The notes beneath the pieces are model-generated. The model worked only from the letters and a program-made list of their open reading frames with translations. It ran no database searches and was not told the origin of the DNA. From the NCBI RefSeq assembly GCF_000203815.1, contig NW_004457624.1, positions 2,232,001 through 2,296,000 of the forward strand: DNA of 64,000 bases. The letters are read 5' to 3'. Positions 1-11,773 of the stretch are shown here, piece by piece. Position 1 is the first letter of the stretch; each line of letters begins with the position of its first letter. The DNA is from Cavenderia fasciculata. Its lineage: Eukaryota > Evosea > Eumycetozoa > Acytosteliales > Cavenderiaceae. The position numbers and the translations under genes were made by a program.

Positions 1-244
1 AACCTTTCATAGGGGTCCTGTCAACGGTATTGCTTGGGCACCTCATTCAAGTTGTCATATTTGTACAGTAGCCGATGACAGACAAGCTCTCATTTGGGAT
101 TTATCATCTCTGCCAAAACCAATCGAAGATCCACTACTAACCTACGGTGCCGAAGCTGAAATCAATCAATTAAATTGGTCTTCAAGTCAACCTGATTGGA
201 TTTCAATTGCTTTTGGTGAAGGTTTACAAATTCTAAAAGTTTAA
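1..244 (+). CDS. wdr68: WD40 protein WDR68/DCAF7-like, C-terminal end (5' cut by window)
   Basis: The frame with CAT at 8-10 reads to TAA at 242-244. It contains [24 protein letters not shown] and [18 protein letters not shown], which match the last WD repeats of the DCAF7/WDR68/TTG1 family nearly residue for residue. Family members are scaffold beta-propellers that bind DYRK kinases and act as DDB1-CUL4 substrate receptors. About 79 C-terminal residues are present and the rest lies outside the window. An A-rich 3' flank follows, and the next gene starts 220 bp downstream on the same strand. The family call is firm; the cellular role is inferred from homologues. Confidence 0.9.
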   Translation, partial: TFHRGPVNGIAWAPHSSCHICTVADDRQALIWDLSSLPKPIEDPLLTYGAEAEINQLNWSSSQPDWISIAFGEGLQILKV

Positions 245-464
245 AATAAACATAGTAGCAAAGTACTATATTAATCAAAAAAAAAAAAAATTAAAAAAAT
301 AGAAAAAAAAAAAAAAGTTGATGTTCAACACACAAAAGGTGAAAGATTGATGATCAATGTTAATTTAATTTAAAAAACAAGAGAAAGTTATTATATAATA
401 ACCTTTATATATATAAAAAAGATAAGACAAGATAGAGAGAGATAATATAATTTAAATTTTAGAA

Positions 465-1837
465 ATGACAAGAGATGAAACAAAAGGAATTAAATCATAT
501 TATGTATCAAAGATTGAAGAATTAGAGATTAGAGTAAATGAAAAGTCACAAGATCTTAGAAGATTGGAAGCACAGAGAAATGAATTAAATAATCGTGTTA
601 GAATGCTTAAAGAGGAGCTTCAATTGCTTACTAATCCAGGTTCGCATGTAGCAGAGGTTGTAAAGTTGATGGGTAGAAACAAGGTGTTGGTCAAGGTCAA
701 CCCAGAAGGAAAGTTTGTCGTAGATATCGACCCATCGATCGATGTCTCCAAACTCACTCCATCCACCAGAGCTGCTTTAAAGCACGAATCCTACACACTT
801 CATCGTATCCTACCAAACAAGATCGATCCATTGGTCAGTTTGATGAAGGTCGAAAAGATACCAGACTCTACCTATGATATGGTCGGTGGTTTGGACAAGC
901 AGATTAAAGAGATTAAAGAGGTTATAGAGTTGCCAATCAAACATCCAGAGTTGTTTGAAAGTCTTGGTATCGCTCAACCAAAAGGTGTATTATTATATGG
1001 CCCACCAGGTACCGGCAAGACTTTGTTGGCTCGTGCCGTCGCTCATCACACAGATTGTACATTTATTAGAGTTTCTGGTTCAGAATTGGTTCAAAAATAT
1101 ATTGGTGAAGGTTCTCGTATGGTTAGAGAATTATTTATTATGGCTAGGTAAATAGAAACAAAGAATAATAATAGTATTAGAAAAACTTACTTACTTTCTT
1201 AATATTTGTTTATTTATTTTAATTTTTTTAGAGAACATGCACCAAGTATTATTTTTATGGATGAAATTGATTCTATTGGTTCATCTAGAATTGAAAGTGG
1301 ATCTGGTAGCAGTGATAGTGAAGTACAAAGAACAATGTTGGAATTATTGAATCAATTGGATGGTTTTGAAAGCACAAAGAATATCAAGGTTTTAATGTGT
1401 ACCAATCGTATTGATATTTTGGATCCAGCTCTTCTTCGTCCAGGTAGAATTGATAGAAAGATTGAATTCCCAAATCCAGGTGATGCTGTAAGGAATAGGA
1501 AAAAAAAAGAAAAAAAAATAGAAAATATGAATGAAATAATATTAATCATTTATTATTCTTTTTTATTTATTTATTTATTTTTTAGGGACGTTTGGATATT
1601 GTAAAGATTCATTCAAGAAAAATGAATTTGACAAGAGGTATTAACCTTAAAAAGATTTCAGACAAGATGAATGGTGCTTCTGGTGCAGAAATCAAGGCTG
1701 TTTGTACTGAGGCTGGTATGTATGCTCTCAGAGAAAGAAGAATCCATGTCAGTCAAGAAGATTTTGAAATGGCTGTATCAAAGGTCATGAAGAAGGATTC
1801 CGAACAAAACATGTCTCTCAACAAATTATGGAAGTAA
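465..1837 (+). CDS. psmC5: 26S proteasome regulatory ATPase Rpt6 (subunit 8)
   Basis: Three exons, 465-1147, 1232-1487 and 1586-1837, join in phase to give 396 residues; human PSMC5 has 406. The N-terminal third is the coiled coil that pairs with a partner ATPase in the Rpt ring. The OB-like region follows, then the AAA+ domain with Walker A GPPGTGKT at about residue 179, Walker B IIFMDEID early in exon 2, and the end [20 protein letters not shown]...NMSLNKLWK. The LWK tail is the Rpt6 signature and separates it from Rpt1-5. The protein is one of six ATPases that unfold ubiquitinated substrates at the base of the 19S particle. Introns are 84 and 98 bp. Confidence 0.95.
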
Positions 1838-2076
1838 ATCAAAAAAAAAAAGAAAAAAAATCAAAACAAAACAAATCAAATCAAAACAAATCGAATTGTT
1901 TACTTTTATATATATAATACAAAATTGGAAATAATAATAAAAAATTAAATTAAATGTAAAAAAAATCAACAAAAAAAAAAAAAGAGAGAGAGGATCAAAA
2001 GGATTCTCTGTTTCACAATCATTTCAAAAAAAAAAACAAACCAAACCAAACAAATAATCTCTTTTTGTTGGAAAGA

Positions 2077-2795
2077 ATGAATTGTTGTCCTAATAATGAT
2101 TATCAACAAAGACAAAACGACTTATTGGTCCACCCATACAAGGGCAAGATTCAAACATCTTACAAGGTTATATTGGTTGGTAGTCCAAATGTTGGAAAAT
2201 CAACGATTGTAGATAGATTAATTGGCAAACCTATCAATGCTCCATATACAACTCCTACCATTGGCATTGATTTTTCAAAGATCACAATACATATAGATCA
2301 ATTACCAGTTAACATTTTGATTTGGAATGGTGATGTATGTAAACAAAAGGTATCTTTACAATATTTATTATGTTTAAAAATATTAATTATAATATTCATT
2401 TAAAGTCTGGACAAGCAAGATTTAAAAGTACACATCCACCATTATTTTATAGAGGAGCAGATTTTGTATTTTTGGTTTATGATTTAAATGGTTCAAATCA
2501 ATCATATTTATATGATTCCTATAAAGAACATATTGAACAAAATCCACTCCTTGATCCTAAAACAAGTAGTGTTGTTATCATTGGAAACAAATTAGACCTT
2601 GTGCAACGATTCAGCTTTTTCAAAGATGGATCAATAACATCATTTGAAAAAGCTGAATCGTTTGCACAAGAAAAAGGATGTAGTTATTTCGCAGTCAGTG
2701 CCGTCAATGGTCAAAACTTTGAATTACTTCATGATCATTTATATAATAATATTAAACAAAAAATTGAAGAACAAAAGGAATTAATAAATAATTAA
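2077..2795 (+). CDS. Rab/Ras-like small GTPase, tandem copy 1 (divergent switch II)
   Basis: Exons 2077-2334 and 2406-2795 give 215 residues. The start is the ATG of MNCCPNNDY; the in-frame codon 12 bp upstream is TTG. The P-loop GSPNVGKST, a Rab-like TPTIGIDF switch I, NKLDL (G4) and SAVNG (G5) are present. After splicing, switch II reads IWNGDSGQARF instead of the WDTAGQ form, so the DxxG aspartate is shifted by one residue. There is no C-terminal cysteine; the tail is Lys/Glu-rich. Two cysteines lie at positions 3-4. The exon boundary falls at switch II, as in the next three genes. A small G protein is clear; its subfamily and whether it hydrolyses GTP are unknown. Confidence 0.85.
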
Positions 2796-2961
2796 ATAAT
2801 AATAAAATATAATAAAACAATACCTTTGGGATGACTCTCTCTGTTTTCTAAAACTACTTGAGATTCTCTCTTGAAAAACTCATTCATTTAAACAGTAAAA
2901 CCTAATGATCATGGTCAATTCATAATTTAAAAGATAGAAAGAAGAAGAAGAAGAAGAAATA

Positions 2962-3759
2962 ATGGTTTGTGTAGATTGTACATTATCAACCAAGCAAATA
3001 GATCGAATTAGAACAAATCAAAACAATCAACACTTTGGTGGTATAGATGGTTGTAAATCTTCGTTTAAAGATAGATCAATGTTCAAGTTGATTTTACTCG
3101 GTGATCTTGATGCAGGAAAATCAACACTAGAGAAACGATTATCTGGTCAACCAGTCGATAGAATTGATTACACTTCAATATTCTCTCAATTCCAACTTGT
3201 ATTAAATAATAATAGTCAACAACAAAAAACGATTGCTGTTTGGGATACTGTATGTCTATTTATACATCGATAAATAGATAGATTATAACTTTTGGATATC
3301 AATATCACTAACAAGTATATACTTGTATGGGTATTTATTTATATATTTAATGATATTTAATAGGCAGGACAAGAAAAATTTAATAGTATTCCACCATCAT
3401 ATTATAGAGGAGCAGATTTTGTATTATTGGTTTATAACATTGTTGGTTCATCAAAGAGTTTAATGTCTAGTTTGTCAATTTGGTTCGACTCTATACACAA
3501 ATATCAATCTCAAGAGACTGACCCACCAAACATTATCATCATTGGCAATAAATTGGATCTAGTCAATAGCGAACAAGGCAAAGAGAGATCCATAACATTT
3601 GAACAAGCACAATCATTTGCCAACGAAAGAGGTTGTCAATACTTTGAAATTAGTGCTTTCAAAGGTGACAATTGTCAATCTATAAATGATTATATGATAG
3701 ATTATATTCAACAAAAAATTATCATTGAAGAAGAGAGGGAGGAGGGTCTTGGAAAATAA
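2962..3759 (+). CDS. Rab/Ras-like small GTPase, tandem copy 2
   Basis: Exons 2962-3249 and 3364-3759 join in phase 0 for 227 residues. The N terminus MVCVDCTL is followed by a long Asn/Gln-rich lead, P-loop GDLDAGKST, a regular WDTAGQEKF spanning the intron, YYRGADFVLLVYN, and GNKLDL then FEISAFKG. Switch I lacks the usual threonine context (DYTSIFSQFQ), so effector recognition may differ from known Rabs. No prenylation cysteine is seen at the C terminus (EEREEGLGK), but cysteines lie at positions 3 and 6. The gene starts 167 bp after copy 1, consistent with local duplication. Confidence 0.85.
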
Positions 3760-3918
3760 ATAAAGATGTCTTGCTTTCAAAAGATCATCCATTTCTTCAA
3801 AAAAGAGATATTTATATTCATAGAGAATAAAACCATGATGTTTTAAAACATCATCAAATCTATTGTCAATCAATTGATTGTAAAAGCAAGCATAAGCAAC
3901 AACTAAACGAAAGAAGAA

Positions 3919-4611
3919 ATGAGTAAAAGTACAAAAGATCAAGTTGAACAAATTCCAAAGGAAAAGAATTATTATGGTAGTCCACAATTCAAAGGTAGAA
4001 CTCTATTCAAGGTGGCAATAGCAGGTGATATTGATACTGGTAAATCAACAATAGAGAAACAATTAACTGGTCAACCAGTAAATAATGCTCCCGGAGGTAG
4101 ATATGCAGGTCACTCAAATCTTACACTCAATATAAACAAACAAGAGGTTAATGTTCATTTTTTTGATTCTGTATGTATTATATTAAAAGTTAATAATATT
4201 TGTTGTTGTTTTTGTTGTTGTGCTAACATATCTATCTATCTTTTATAGCTTGGACAAGAAAGATGTGGTAAACTTCCAACAGCCTATTATAGATCAGCAG
4301 ATTTCATCTTTGTCGTCTATGATATTACATCAAATGTTTCATTTACCAATTTGGTTGGTTGGTTAGCTGCAGCACAACAACCACAAATAAGTACAGTCAC
4401 ACCCAATATCCTCATTATTGGTAATAAATTAGATCTAGTCAAAGATGGGTCTTCTGGAAGAGAGAGAGCCATCACATTTGAACAAGCACAAAAATTTGCC
4501 AATCAAAAAGGTTTACAGTATCTAGAGATTAGTGCATTCAAAGGTGATAATTGTCAATCTATTAAAGACCATCTAACTAATTACATTCAACAAAAAATGA
4601 ATGAACAATAA
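3919..4611 (+). CDS. Rab/Ras-like small GTPase, tandem copy 3
   Basis: Exons 3919-4170 and 4249-4611 give 204 residues. Visible motifs are P-loop GDIDTGKST, DxxG as FFDSLGQER across the intron, YYRSADFIFVVYDITS, GNKLDL and EISAFKGDN. This copy has no N-terminal cysteine (MSKSTKDQ) and no C-terminal prenylation motif (ends NYIQQKMNEQ). The block KEKNYYGSPQFKGRTLFK is nearly repeated in copy 4, so copies 3 and 4 are the closest pair. It may be soluble or need a partner for membrane binding; that is inference. Confidence 0.85.
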
Positions 4612-4778
4612 AATTAAGAATATGGAATTAATAAATAATAATAAATTAAATTAAATTGTAAAAATCAAGATCATCAAAAATGACACAATTGCACAGGTCA
4701 AAAGCAAGCATGCTTATTAACACAACATAAAAATAATGGTGATCATTTAACAACTAAAAGAAAGAATAAGAAGAAGAA

Positions 4779-5491
4779 ATGAGTTGTTTTGGTGGTTGGT
4801 TGAATAAAGAACAAGAACAAACAAGAATCCTAAAGGAAAAGAATTATTTTGGTAGTACTCTATTCAAAGGTAGAACCAACTTTAAATTAATATTGGTTGG
4901 AGATTTGGATAGTGGAAAGACAACGATAGAGAGAAGACTTGCTGGTGAAGCAGTATCTGAAACTTATGAACCGAGATGTTCAGAATTCTCTAATCTCATA
5001 CTTCCAATCAATGATTATCAAATTAAGGTTTGTCTTTGGGATACTGTATGTAAAACTAAACCAACCTATTATTATCATTTATTAATTTATTCATTTTATT
5101 CATTTAGATGGGACAAGAAAGATTTGTAAATAGATTACCAACACCATATTATCGTGGATCAGATTTCATCTTTATGGTTTATGATATAACATCTTTGACT
5201 TCATTTACAAATTTATCTTTAAATTGGTTGAGTGCGGTGACACAACAACAAAAACAACAAGCCAATGTTAATTGTGTCACTCCCAATATTCTAATTATTG
5301 GTAATAAATTGGATCTATCAGATAAAAGAGTAGTATCATTTGAACAAGGGCAAACATTTGCACAAGAAAATGGTTGTGAATATTTAGAAATTAGTGCATT
5401 CAAAGGTGACAATTTCCAATCTTTAAAAGATCATATAATCAATTATATTCAACAAAAAATCAAAATAGAATCTGATAATTTAAATAAATAA
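4779..5491 (+). CDS. Rab/Ras-like small GTPase, tandem copy 4
   Basis: Exons 4779-5045 and 5108-5491 join in phase 0 to give 216 residues. It starts MSCFGGWL, has P-loop GDLDSGKTT, switch II WDTMGQERF, YYRGSDFIFMVYDITS, GNKLDL and EISAFKGDN. The tail IKIESDNLNK has no prenylation cysteines; the only terminal cysteine is residue 3. The intron sits at the same switch II codon as in copies 1-3, so the array arose by duplication of an intron-bearing ancestor. It ends 72 bp before the convergent PI3-kinase gene. Confidence 0.85.
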
Positions 5492-5563
5492 GAGAGAGTA
5501 GTTTTTATTTTATATTTTGTTATATTTGTTTTGATTATTTGTTTTGATTTTAAATTTCAAAGT

Positions 5564-8500
5564 TTAATGAACTAATAAATGAACATAATTATTAACTTGA
5601 GTTGTTTTGGTAGTTAAACTTTCATGGATTAGACCAATGAATTTTTCACGAGCCTTTTCATCACTCAATTCCAACGAGAATGATTCTTGAAGATAATTTA
5701 AATCGTCCATGGATTGAAGTTCGGGGATACCTGTAGAGACCATCATGGCAAAGAGGTTCATAAAGAGTTTGGCGTGTCTTCTGAGAATGTTGTAGGCTGT
5801 GCAGCAATAGTTTACAAACTGTACAAACTTGGGACTCTCCTTGCCACCCATGACATAACAGAAATCGGGTGTAAAGACAAATGGAGCACGTTCTCTTTTG
5901 AATCCAAACTTTTTCTTGTAGTTGCCAAGGAAATGACCAAAATCAATGTGGAAGAGACGTCCCAACTTGGTGCACATGAGATTGTCGTTGTGACGATCAC
6001 CAATACCGAGCACATAGGTGGCCACACAGTACCCGGCACACGAGAGGATAAACGTGTCGACGGCCTTTTGGTACTCGGCGTCGGTCTTGTTGTGCTCGTG
6101 CAGCCAGTTGGCAAGTGGGTCGAGCTTAAAGGCGGCGGTCGCGCCACCAGCCGTTTTTTGGATACGCGCGGTTGTTTCAGAGTTGAGAACGACCTCGATC
6201 ATGCCAATCATGTCGCCAGTAGCAATACAGCCGTATGGCGAGAGCTTGAGATCGAGTCCCTCCTTTTGCCAGAGTTTATCCATCAAACGGATCATTTGTA
6301 GTGTCAACATGTCTTGACGCAAATCGTCACCAACCTTGAAGATGATTTCAATGGGTTCGGCACCCATATCAATATTGGTAAACGACAGTTTAAGTGGTAG
6401 TTTCTTTGAATCCATATACTTGCACTTGCTCGTGATAAGTCCGTTTGATTCAAAGCGTGGGTTGAGTGTGATCTGGAATCGCTTGGGCCAGTCAAATGCC
6501 TCGAGTTCCCTGATCATCACCTCGCGACGATCCTGGTCTTTAAGAGGTTTGATCTTTTTGGCAACTTCGGTCAATCCGTCAATCACCTGTATTTGACGCA
6601 GCAACTCCTGACGGTGCGTACCACACGAGTGTAAATACGACTCGAGGTAAAGTCCGAATCGCTCAGCAACACCTTCGACATGCAAGTCTGACTTGAGGTA
6701 CCAAAAGAATGAATGACCAATCGAGCGGTTGAGAATGGCCTTGCGGAGGAGGAACCGTGCCAACATATTGTCATGGTACGGCTCGACCTTTAGAATCTGA
6801 ATGAGTTGTAGTAAAATGTCGAGCAACTCTTCTTCGGGCAAGTCATCGAGACAGCTAACAGCATACTCGCGTACGTTTCTGTCAGCATGTTTGGCGTCGA
6901 GTAGCTCGAGTGCATCGTACGCCTTGAGACGTGGCCAACGGTCAATAAACGAGTGAATCTCGTCGACACAGGCTGGGTTGTTCCATGGTACACTGAGCAT
7001 GAGACGTGGAAGTACCTGTGGGAACAACATGGCATAGTGACGAAGTGCCCACAATTGTTGGTACTTTTCGTGTGCCATCTCTGACAATGGATCGAGTTTG
7101 ATAACATACTCGAAAAAGTCACGCATGTCCTTTGAGTTGATGGTAGGTGGTTCAACATTGGGTACATGATGATTGATGGAAGGAAAGATGACTGGCAATG
7201 CAAATTGCTCAAACTCTATAAACAGCGAGACGGCAGTCGAGCTCTGAGAGTTGGCAACACACGTTGCTATTGGATTGGCTACATCATCTGGCCACAACTT
7301 TAACTCTAGTATACCATTTCGAAGTTGATAGTTGTAATCACACAATGTAAGGTTAACCCATCCAATTGGGAAATCTTTCTTTAAATCTGGTTCCATTTCA
7401 TTGTTGTTATTAGTCGATGAAGAAGAAGATGATGAAGATGAGGATGAAGTTGTAGAGGAAGAAGAGGATTTAGTTGCATACAAACTAATGCAAAGTCGAG
7501 TCTCTTTTGGTAAATTGGAATAATCCATATTTGTAAAAATAACCTGTTCATTCCATTGAACATTAAGTGTTGAAATATTTGTAGATGAAGTAGATGATGA
7601 TAGTGAAGAATTTGATTGTACATTATTATTATTAGTATTGTTATTATTTTGATTATTATTATTAGTATCTAGATCTTTTAAAGATAAACTACTATTTGTA
7701 TGTAGTAAAGTAGGAGGAGAAGAAGAGGATGATGAATTTAATGATACATTATTATTATTAAAGAATGAAGGTGGGATGATTGGTTCAATGCCAGTAGATG
7801 TTTGGCCCAAACATTCCAAACCATGATAAAGTGACATGGATACAATGACTGAGATATTATCATCATCCTTGTTTAAATAGGATGTTGGAATATTATATGC
7901 ACCCAAAACCTTAATCTTTAATGGTTTCTTTATATCTCTAATCAATATATGTGTCAAATCTTCCCAATGTAATGATTTTGATGAATATTGTCCAACTTCA
8001 AAATTAATTGGTAATTCTGGTGCAAACTAAAAGATAAAGAAATAATTAAGTAAAAAATATATCTATTTGGGTTTATATTATCTTTTTATATTTACATTAA
8101 ATCTTTGCTTAAAAGGTGGAACATCCAATTCAATTTTTGGACGTTGAATTAATACTAGTTGAGTTTTAGTTCCTTGTAATATACATTTACGAATATATTC
8201 AAATGTTTTAAGGTCATGAGGACCATGAACATAATCTGAACATCCCATTACTTTTAATATAAAATCACTAGATGTTACATTTGGTAAATGTTTTGAATAA
8301 TTTTTAAAAAATAATCTTTCTAAAAATAAATCTGCTGTTTCTCCGCCTATAAAAAGAAATAAATAAATAAATATATTAGTAAACTATTTAAAATATATTT
8401 ATATATTACACATACTTTCCAATTCTAAAGTTTTAGTAACTTGAAGTATAGGTAAAAATACAGAAATTAATATTTTTCCAGGAACAAAAGGTAAAGGTAA

Positions 8501-10188
8501 AGGTGAAAGTCTAACAGAGAGTGAATGACAAACTGCACCTTTGATATCACCCAACAGATCATATCTTAATCTTGCAGCAACTCTTCTAAACGAATCTACT
8601 TCTTCACCTTTCCAACTAGTTGATTTTGGTAAAATCTTTGTTATAATTTCATAATCTGCTCCCGACAACTCCTCCTTTGGATGTGCATCATAATAATTTG
8701 ATTTTTCTACCAATTTTAATTTTGGTATTAATGATCTTGCTCTTTTTTCTAATATATATTCACATTTGTTACTGGTAAAAGGTTAAAATAATAAGTATAA
8801 AAAAAGAAATGTATAAATTATTATTTGAATATTTACAGAGAAAGAGATTTTTCCAAAGGACGATTTTCAATATCCATAATTAAATAAGAATCTGATTCAA
8901 ATTTTTTAATTTTAACTGTACCATTGTTGTTGTTGTTGTTGTCTTTTGTATCTGGTGATAGAGATTGTTGTGATTGTTGTGATTGTTGTTGTTGTTGTTT
9001 TGAAAGTTGAATACGTTGTGATTCCAAAACTTGCATTAATTTCTCTTTGACAGATTCAACTGTTTCATTTCCTTTACATGGTAAAGAGACTGATGATTGA
9101 TTTGGAAGGATGAATTGAATTTGGAAAGATGCTTGAAGAGCTTTCATTCTAAGTGCTGTTGTTGTATTCATCATCATCATCGATGAAGAAGAAGAAGAAC
9201 CAACTGGTGGTGATGAAGACAAGAATGAAGAGTTGGAAGAGGAAGAAGAGGATGATTGGTTGTTTGAACGATCAGGAGTAGATGATGAAAAGTGTTCTAT
9301 GGATACAATCTCCTTGCCAGTGTTGGAAAGGATGATATTTTTGAGATATTGTTTACAGTCGGATGAAATGGCAAGAGGTGGTAGAGTGGGTTTGGCCACC
9401 ACCGCAACAGGCGACACTGATAAATAGTTTTGTAGATTAAATGTATTTGCCTCTTTAAACGATGGTAATGATTTATCATCACGTCTACGTCTACCAATAA
9501 TCTTACTACTTGCTTTTGACGAAGAAGTAGTACTAGTACTTGAAGTAGTAGTACTTATAGTTGTACTAACTACAGCAGCAGCAGCATTTGAATCACCTGA
9601 ATCATTCTTTTTCCATGGTGTAGTAGAACTCGTAGTGTTGTTTGGTGAAGAAGTAGAAGAGGAGGAATTGAGAATAGAGGAAACAGTTATGACATCATCC
9701 TTTTTACGACCATAGAGACGTTCACGTAGTTCATCTTGAGTACTTGACAATTCAATGTCGTCTAGTTGAATGACACGCTCTCGACGGGTCATTTCAAAGT
9801 CTGCCTTTTTGCGTTCATTCTCCTTTTTGAGGTATGCGATTCGTTCGACGATCGATTGATGTGTATGAGGGTTGATCTTTGTAAACGATGCAGTGTCGGG
9901 TGTCTGAAACTTGGCAGATATCTCCTTGACCAATCCTTTCTTTTCCAAGACCAACAACGATCGATCATACTTTTTAGATTGTGCCAATGCATGAAACTCT
10001 AGTTTCTTTGTCTTGTAGATTTGTTTCAATTCTTCATCTCCACTACTACTATCAGTACTTGAATTTAACTTTGGTGACTGTTGTTGTTGTTGTTGTGTTG
10101 ATCCATTCTCTTCATTCTTACTACTACTACTTGTATTATTATTGTTGTTATTTATCATCTCTAAAGATGTAGTAGGTTTTGGTGTCAT
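5564..10188 (-). CDS. Phosphatidylinositol 3-kinase, class I-like with Ras-binding domain
   Basis: Four exons on the minus strand (10188-8837, 8771-8416, 8346-8096, 8026-5564) give 1,473 residues. The first 450 are low-complexity Asn/Ser/Gln-rich. A Ras-binding domain follows (about 450-650; SSDFILKVMGCSDYVHGP), then C2 (about 660-900), helical PIK (about 950-1110) and the kinase from about 1190. Kinase motifs are VGDDLRQD, catalytic loop GIGDRHNDNL and HIDFGHFLGN. The C terminus VNNYVHLLVH is typical of the last kinase helix. The order RBD-C2-PIK-kinase matches dictyostelid PI3K1/2-type enzymes, which make PIP3 downstream of Ras in chemotaxis and macropinocytosis. Which paralogue it is cannot be told by eye. 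Confidence 0.93.
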
Positions 10189-10800
10189 TTACACACAATA
10201 CTCTATTATAATACTCTATTCTTTTCTCTTTCTTTAAATAAATAATAAATAATAACAAATAATAAATAAATAATGTACAAATGTAGGTAGATAAAGATAG
10301 ATAGTATATATATATAGTAGTTTATGTTTGTGTGTGTGCTAAGAGAGAGTACAATGAAAAAACTAAGGGTAGCAAAGCTAAAGAGGTCAAAGAGGGGGTT
10401 GAAAGCAAAGGGGTGCAAAAAAATCTAATGATTGGTGCTTCATTAAAAAAAACAAAAAAAAGCTCATGTCAACGCCATCGATCCAATTCCCCCATCTTTT
10501 TTGTTTTGGATTGTCGTCGTCATCGGATGTATTATTATTTGATGAATCTAGATGTTTTTGCAAAATGATCAACAAATAATATTATTTATTTATTTATTTA
10601 ATTTGGGGGATAAAAGATATTAATTATTAATATTAATGTATCTATCACACAATTTACACTGAAGTAATGGTGATTATTAAATTAATTAATTATGGATGGG
10701 GATGATTGATTAATTATTATTATTATAATTGTTTTAGTTATATATAACTATACGTATCGGTTTGGTGTCGGTTGTTTTTGATTTGTTATTTTGTTTTTGT
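10189..10800. other. Intergenic region, PI3-kinase upstream side
   Basis: This 612-bp AT-rich stretch lies between the PI3-kinase start and the 3' end of the E2 gene, both minus strand. It holds TA repeats, homopolymers and short (GATA)-like runs. Open frames here are short and compositionally random. It presumably carries the PI3-kinase promoter and E2 3' UTR; no specific site could be named. Confidence 0.5.
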
Positions 10801-11452
10801 TTATACAGTGATTGAAGGAGTAGAGGTGGTATTGGAGGTGGAAGAAGTGTCGGTGATGGTACGACCGGTAGCTTCTTGGTACTTTTTCAACAATACCTTT
10901 TTGTATTCGACTTGGTTGTCCCAGATAGAGGCGGCATAAGAGTTTAGAGGTGATTCATTGTTTGGTTCACCCAACAATGATTGGATGGACAGTAGCAGCG
11001 TTCTGACATTGTAGACTGGTGTCCACTTGTCTTTGAGAATATCGAGACAGATGTTACCCTGTACATCGACGTTGGGGTGGAAACAAGCAGTCTCAAACTT
11101 GACAACAGGTGGCTTGAATGGATAATCGGTTGGGAATTGCAATGACATCTTGTACTCTAAATTCTCATACACTGTTCCTGATGCTCCTTGAATCGTTCCC
11201 ACCCAATTAAATATATTATCACTATTTGGGAATGCTGATATTCCTGTTATTCCTGCCATCTAAAAAGAAAGAATCAAACAAGAAATAGATCAATCGATCA
11301 ATCAATCAATCAAACAAACAAACAAAAGTAATGATATTAATATTGATCAAGCAAGATGTATCTACATCTCTCTATCTCTAACATACCATAAGACCCATCA
11401 ACTCGGACTGTAGACGTTTAGTAACTGAATGTGAATCTGTCTTTTGTGCCAT
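10801..11452 (-). CDS. ube2c: Ubiquitin-conjugating enzyme E2, UBE2C/UbcH10 type
   Basis: Exon 1 is 11452-11387 ([22 protein letters not shown]) and exon 2 is 11259-10801, for 174 residues. The UBC fold is complete: [36 protein letters not shown], catalytic Cys in [13 protein letters not shown], and [18 protein letters not shown]. The arrangement KRLQ.EL..LM before GISAFP...DN matches UBE2C, the E2 that starts ubiquitin chains for the anaphase-promoting complex. A Thr/Ser-rich tail of about 20 residues extends beyond the human enzyme. The single intron is 127 bp. Confidence 0.9.
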
Positions 11453-11773
11453 CTTTTATAAACTACTATTAACTAACTAACTAACTAACTCTACAACTTA
11501 AAATGAATGACTATTTATAAAACACACTGCTGAGCAAAGCAAAGACAAACAAAGATAGGTGAATTGAGATGAAATTCATGTTTTTAAAACTTGGCGCCAA
11601 CAATATTGTTAATATTAGTATTGTACAATACAATGTTACCAAAGATGGATGGCAACCGTTGTGGATGTTGAGAAATAAATAATATTAATATTATTTGTTT
11701 GTTTATTTGTTTGTTTGTTATTTATTATTATTATTATTACAAATACTTCTATTTATTTTGTTTGTTTGTTTGT
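11453..11773. other. Intergenic region upstream of the E2 gene
   Basis: The 321 bp hold an ACTA/ACTAACTA run next to the E2 start, a GGCGCC site near 11594 and AT-rich spacer ending in TTTG repeats. No gene or RNA is recognised. Confidence 0.4.

Noticed and set aside
5714-6596. Plus-strand open frames opposite the PI3-kinase domain
   Set aside because: Antisense shadows of a conserved coding exon.
10332-10575. Short open frames upstream of PI3-kinase
   Set aside because: Random composition with overlapping frames on both strands and no recognisable motif.
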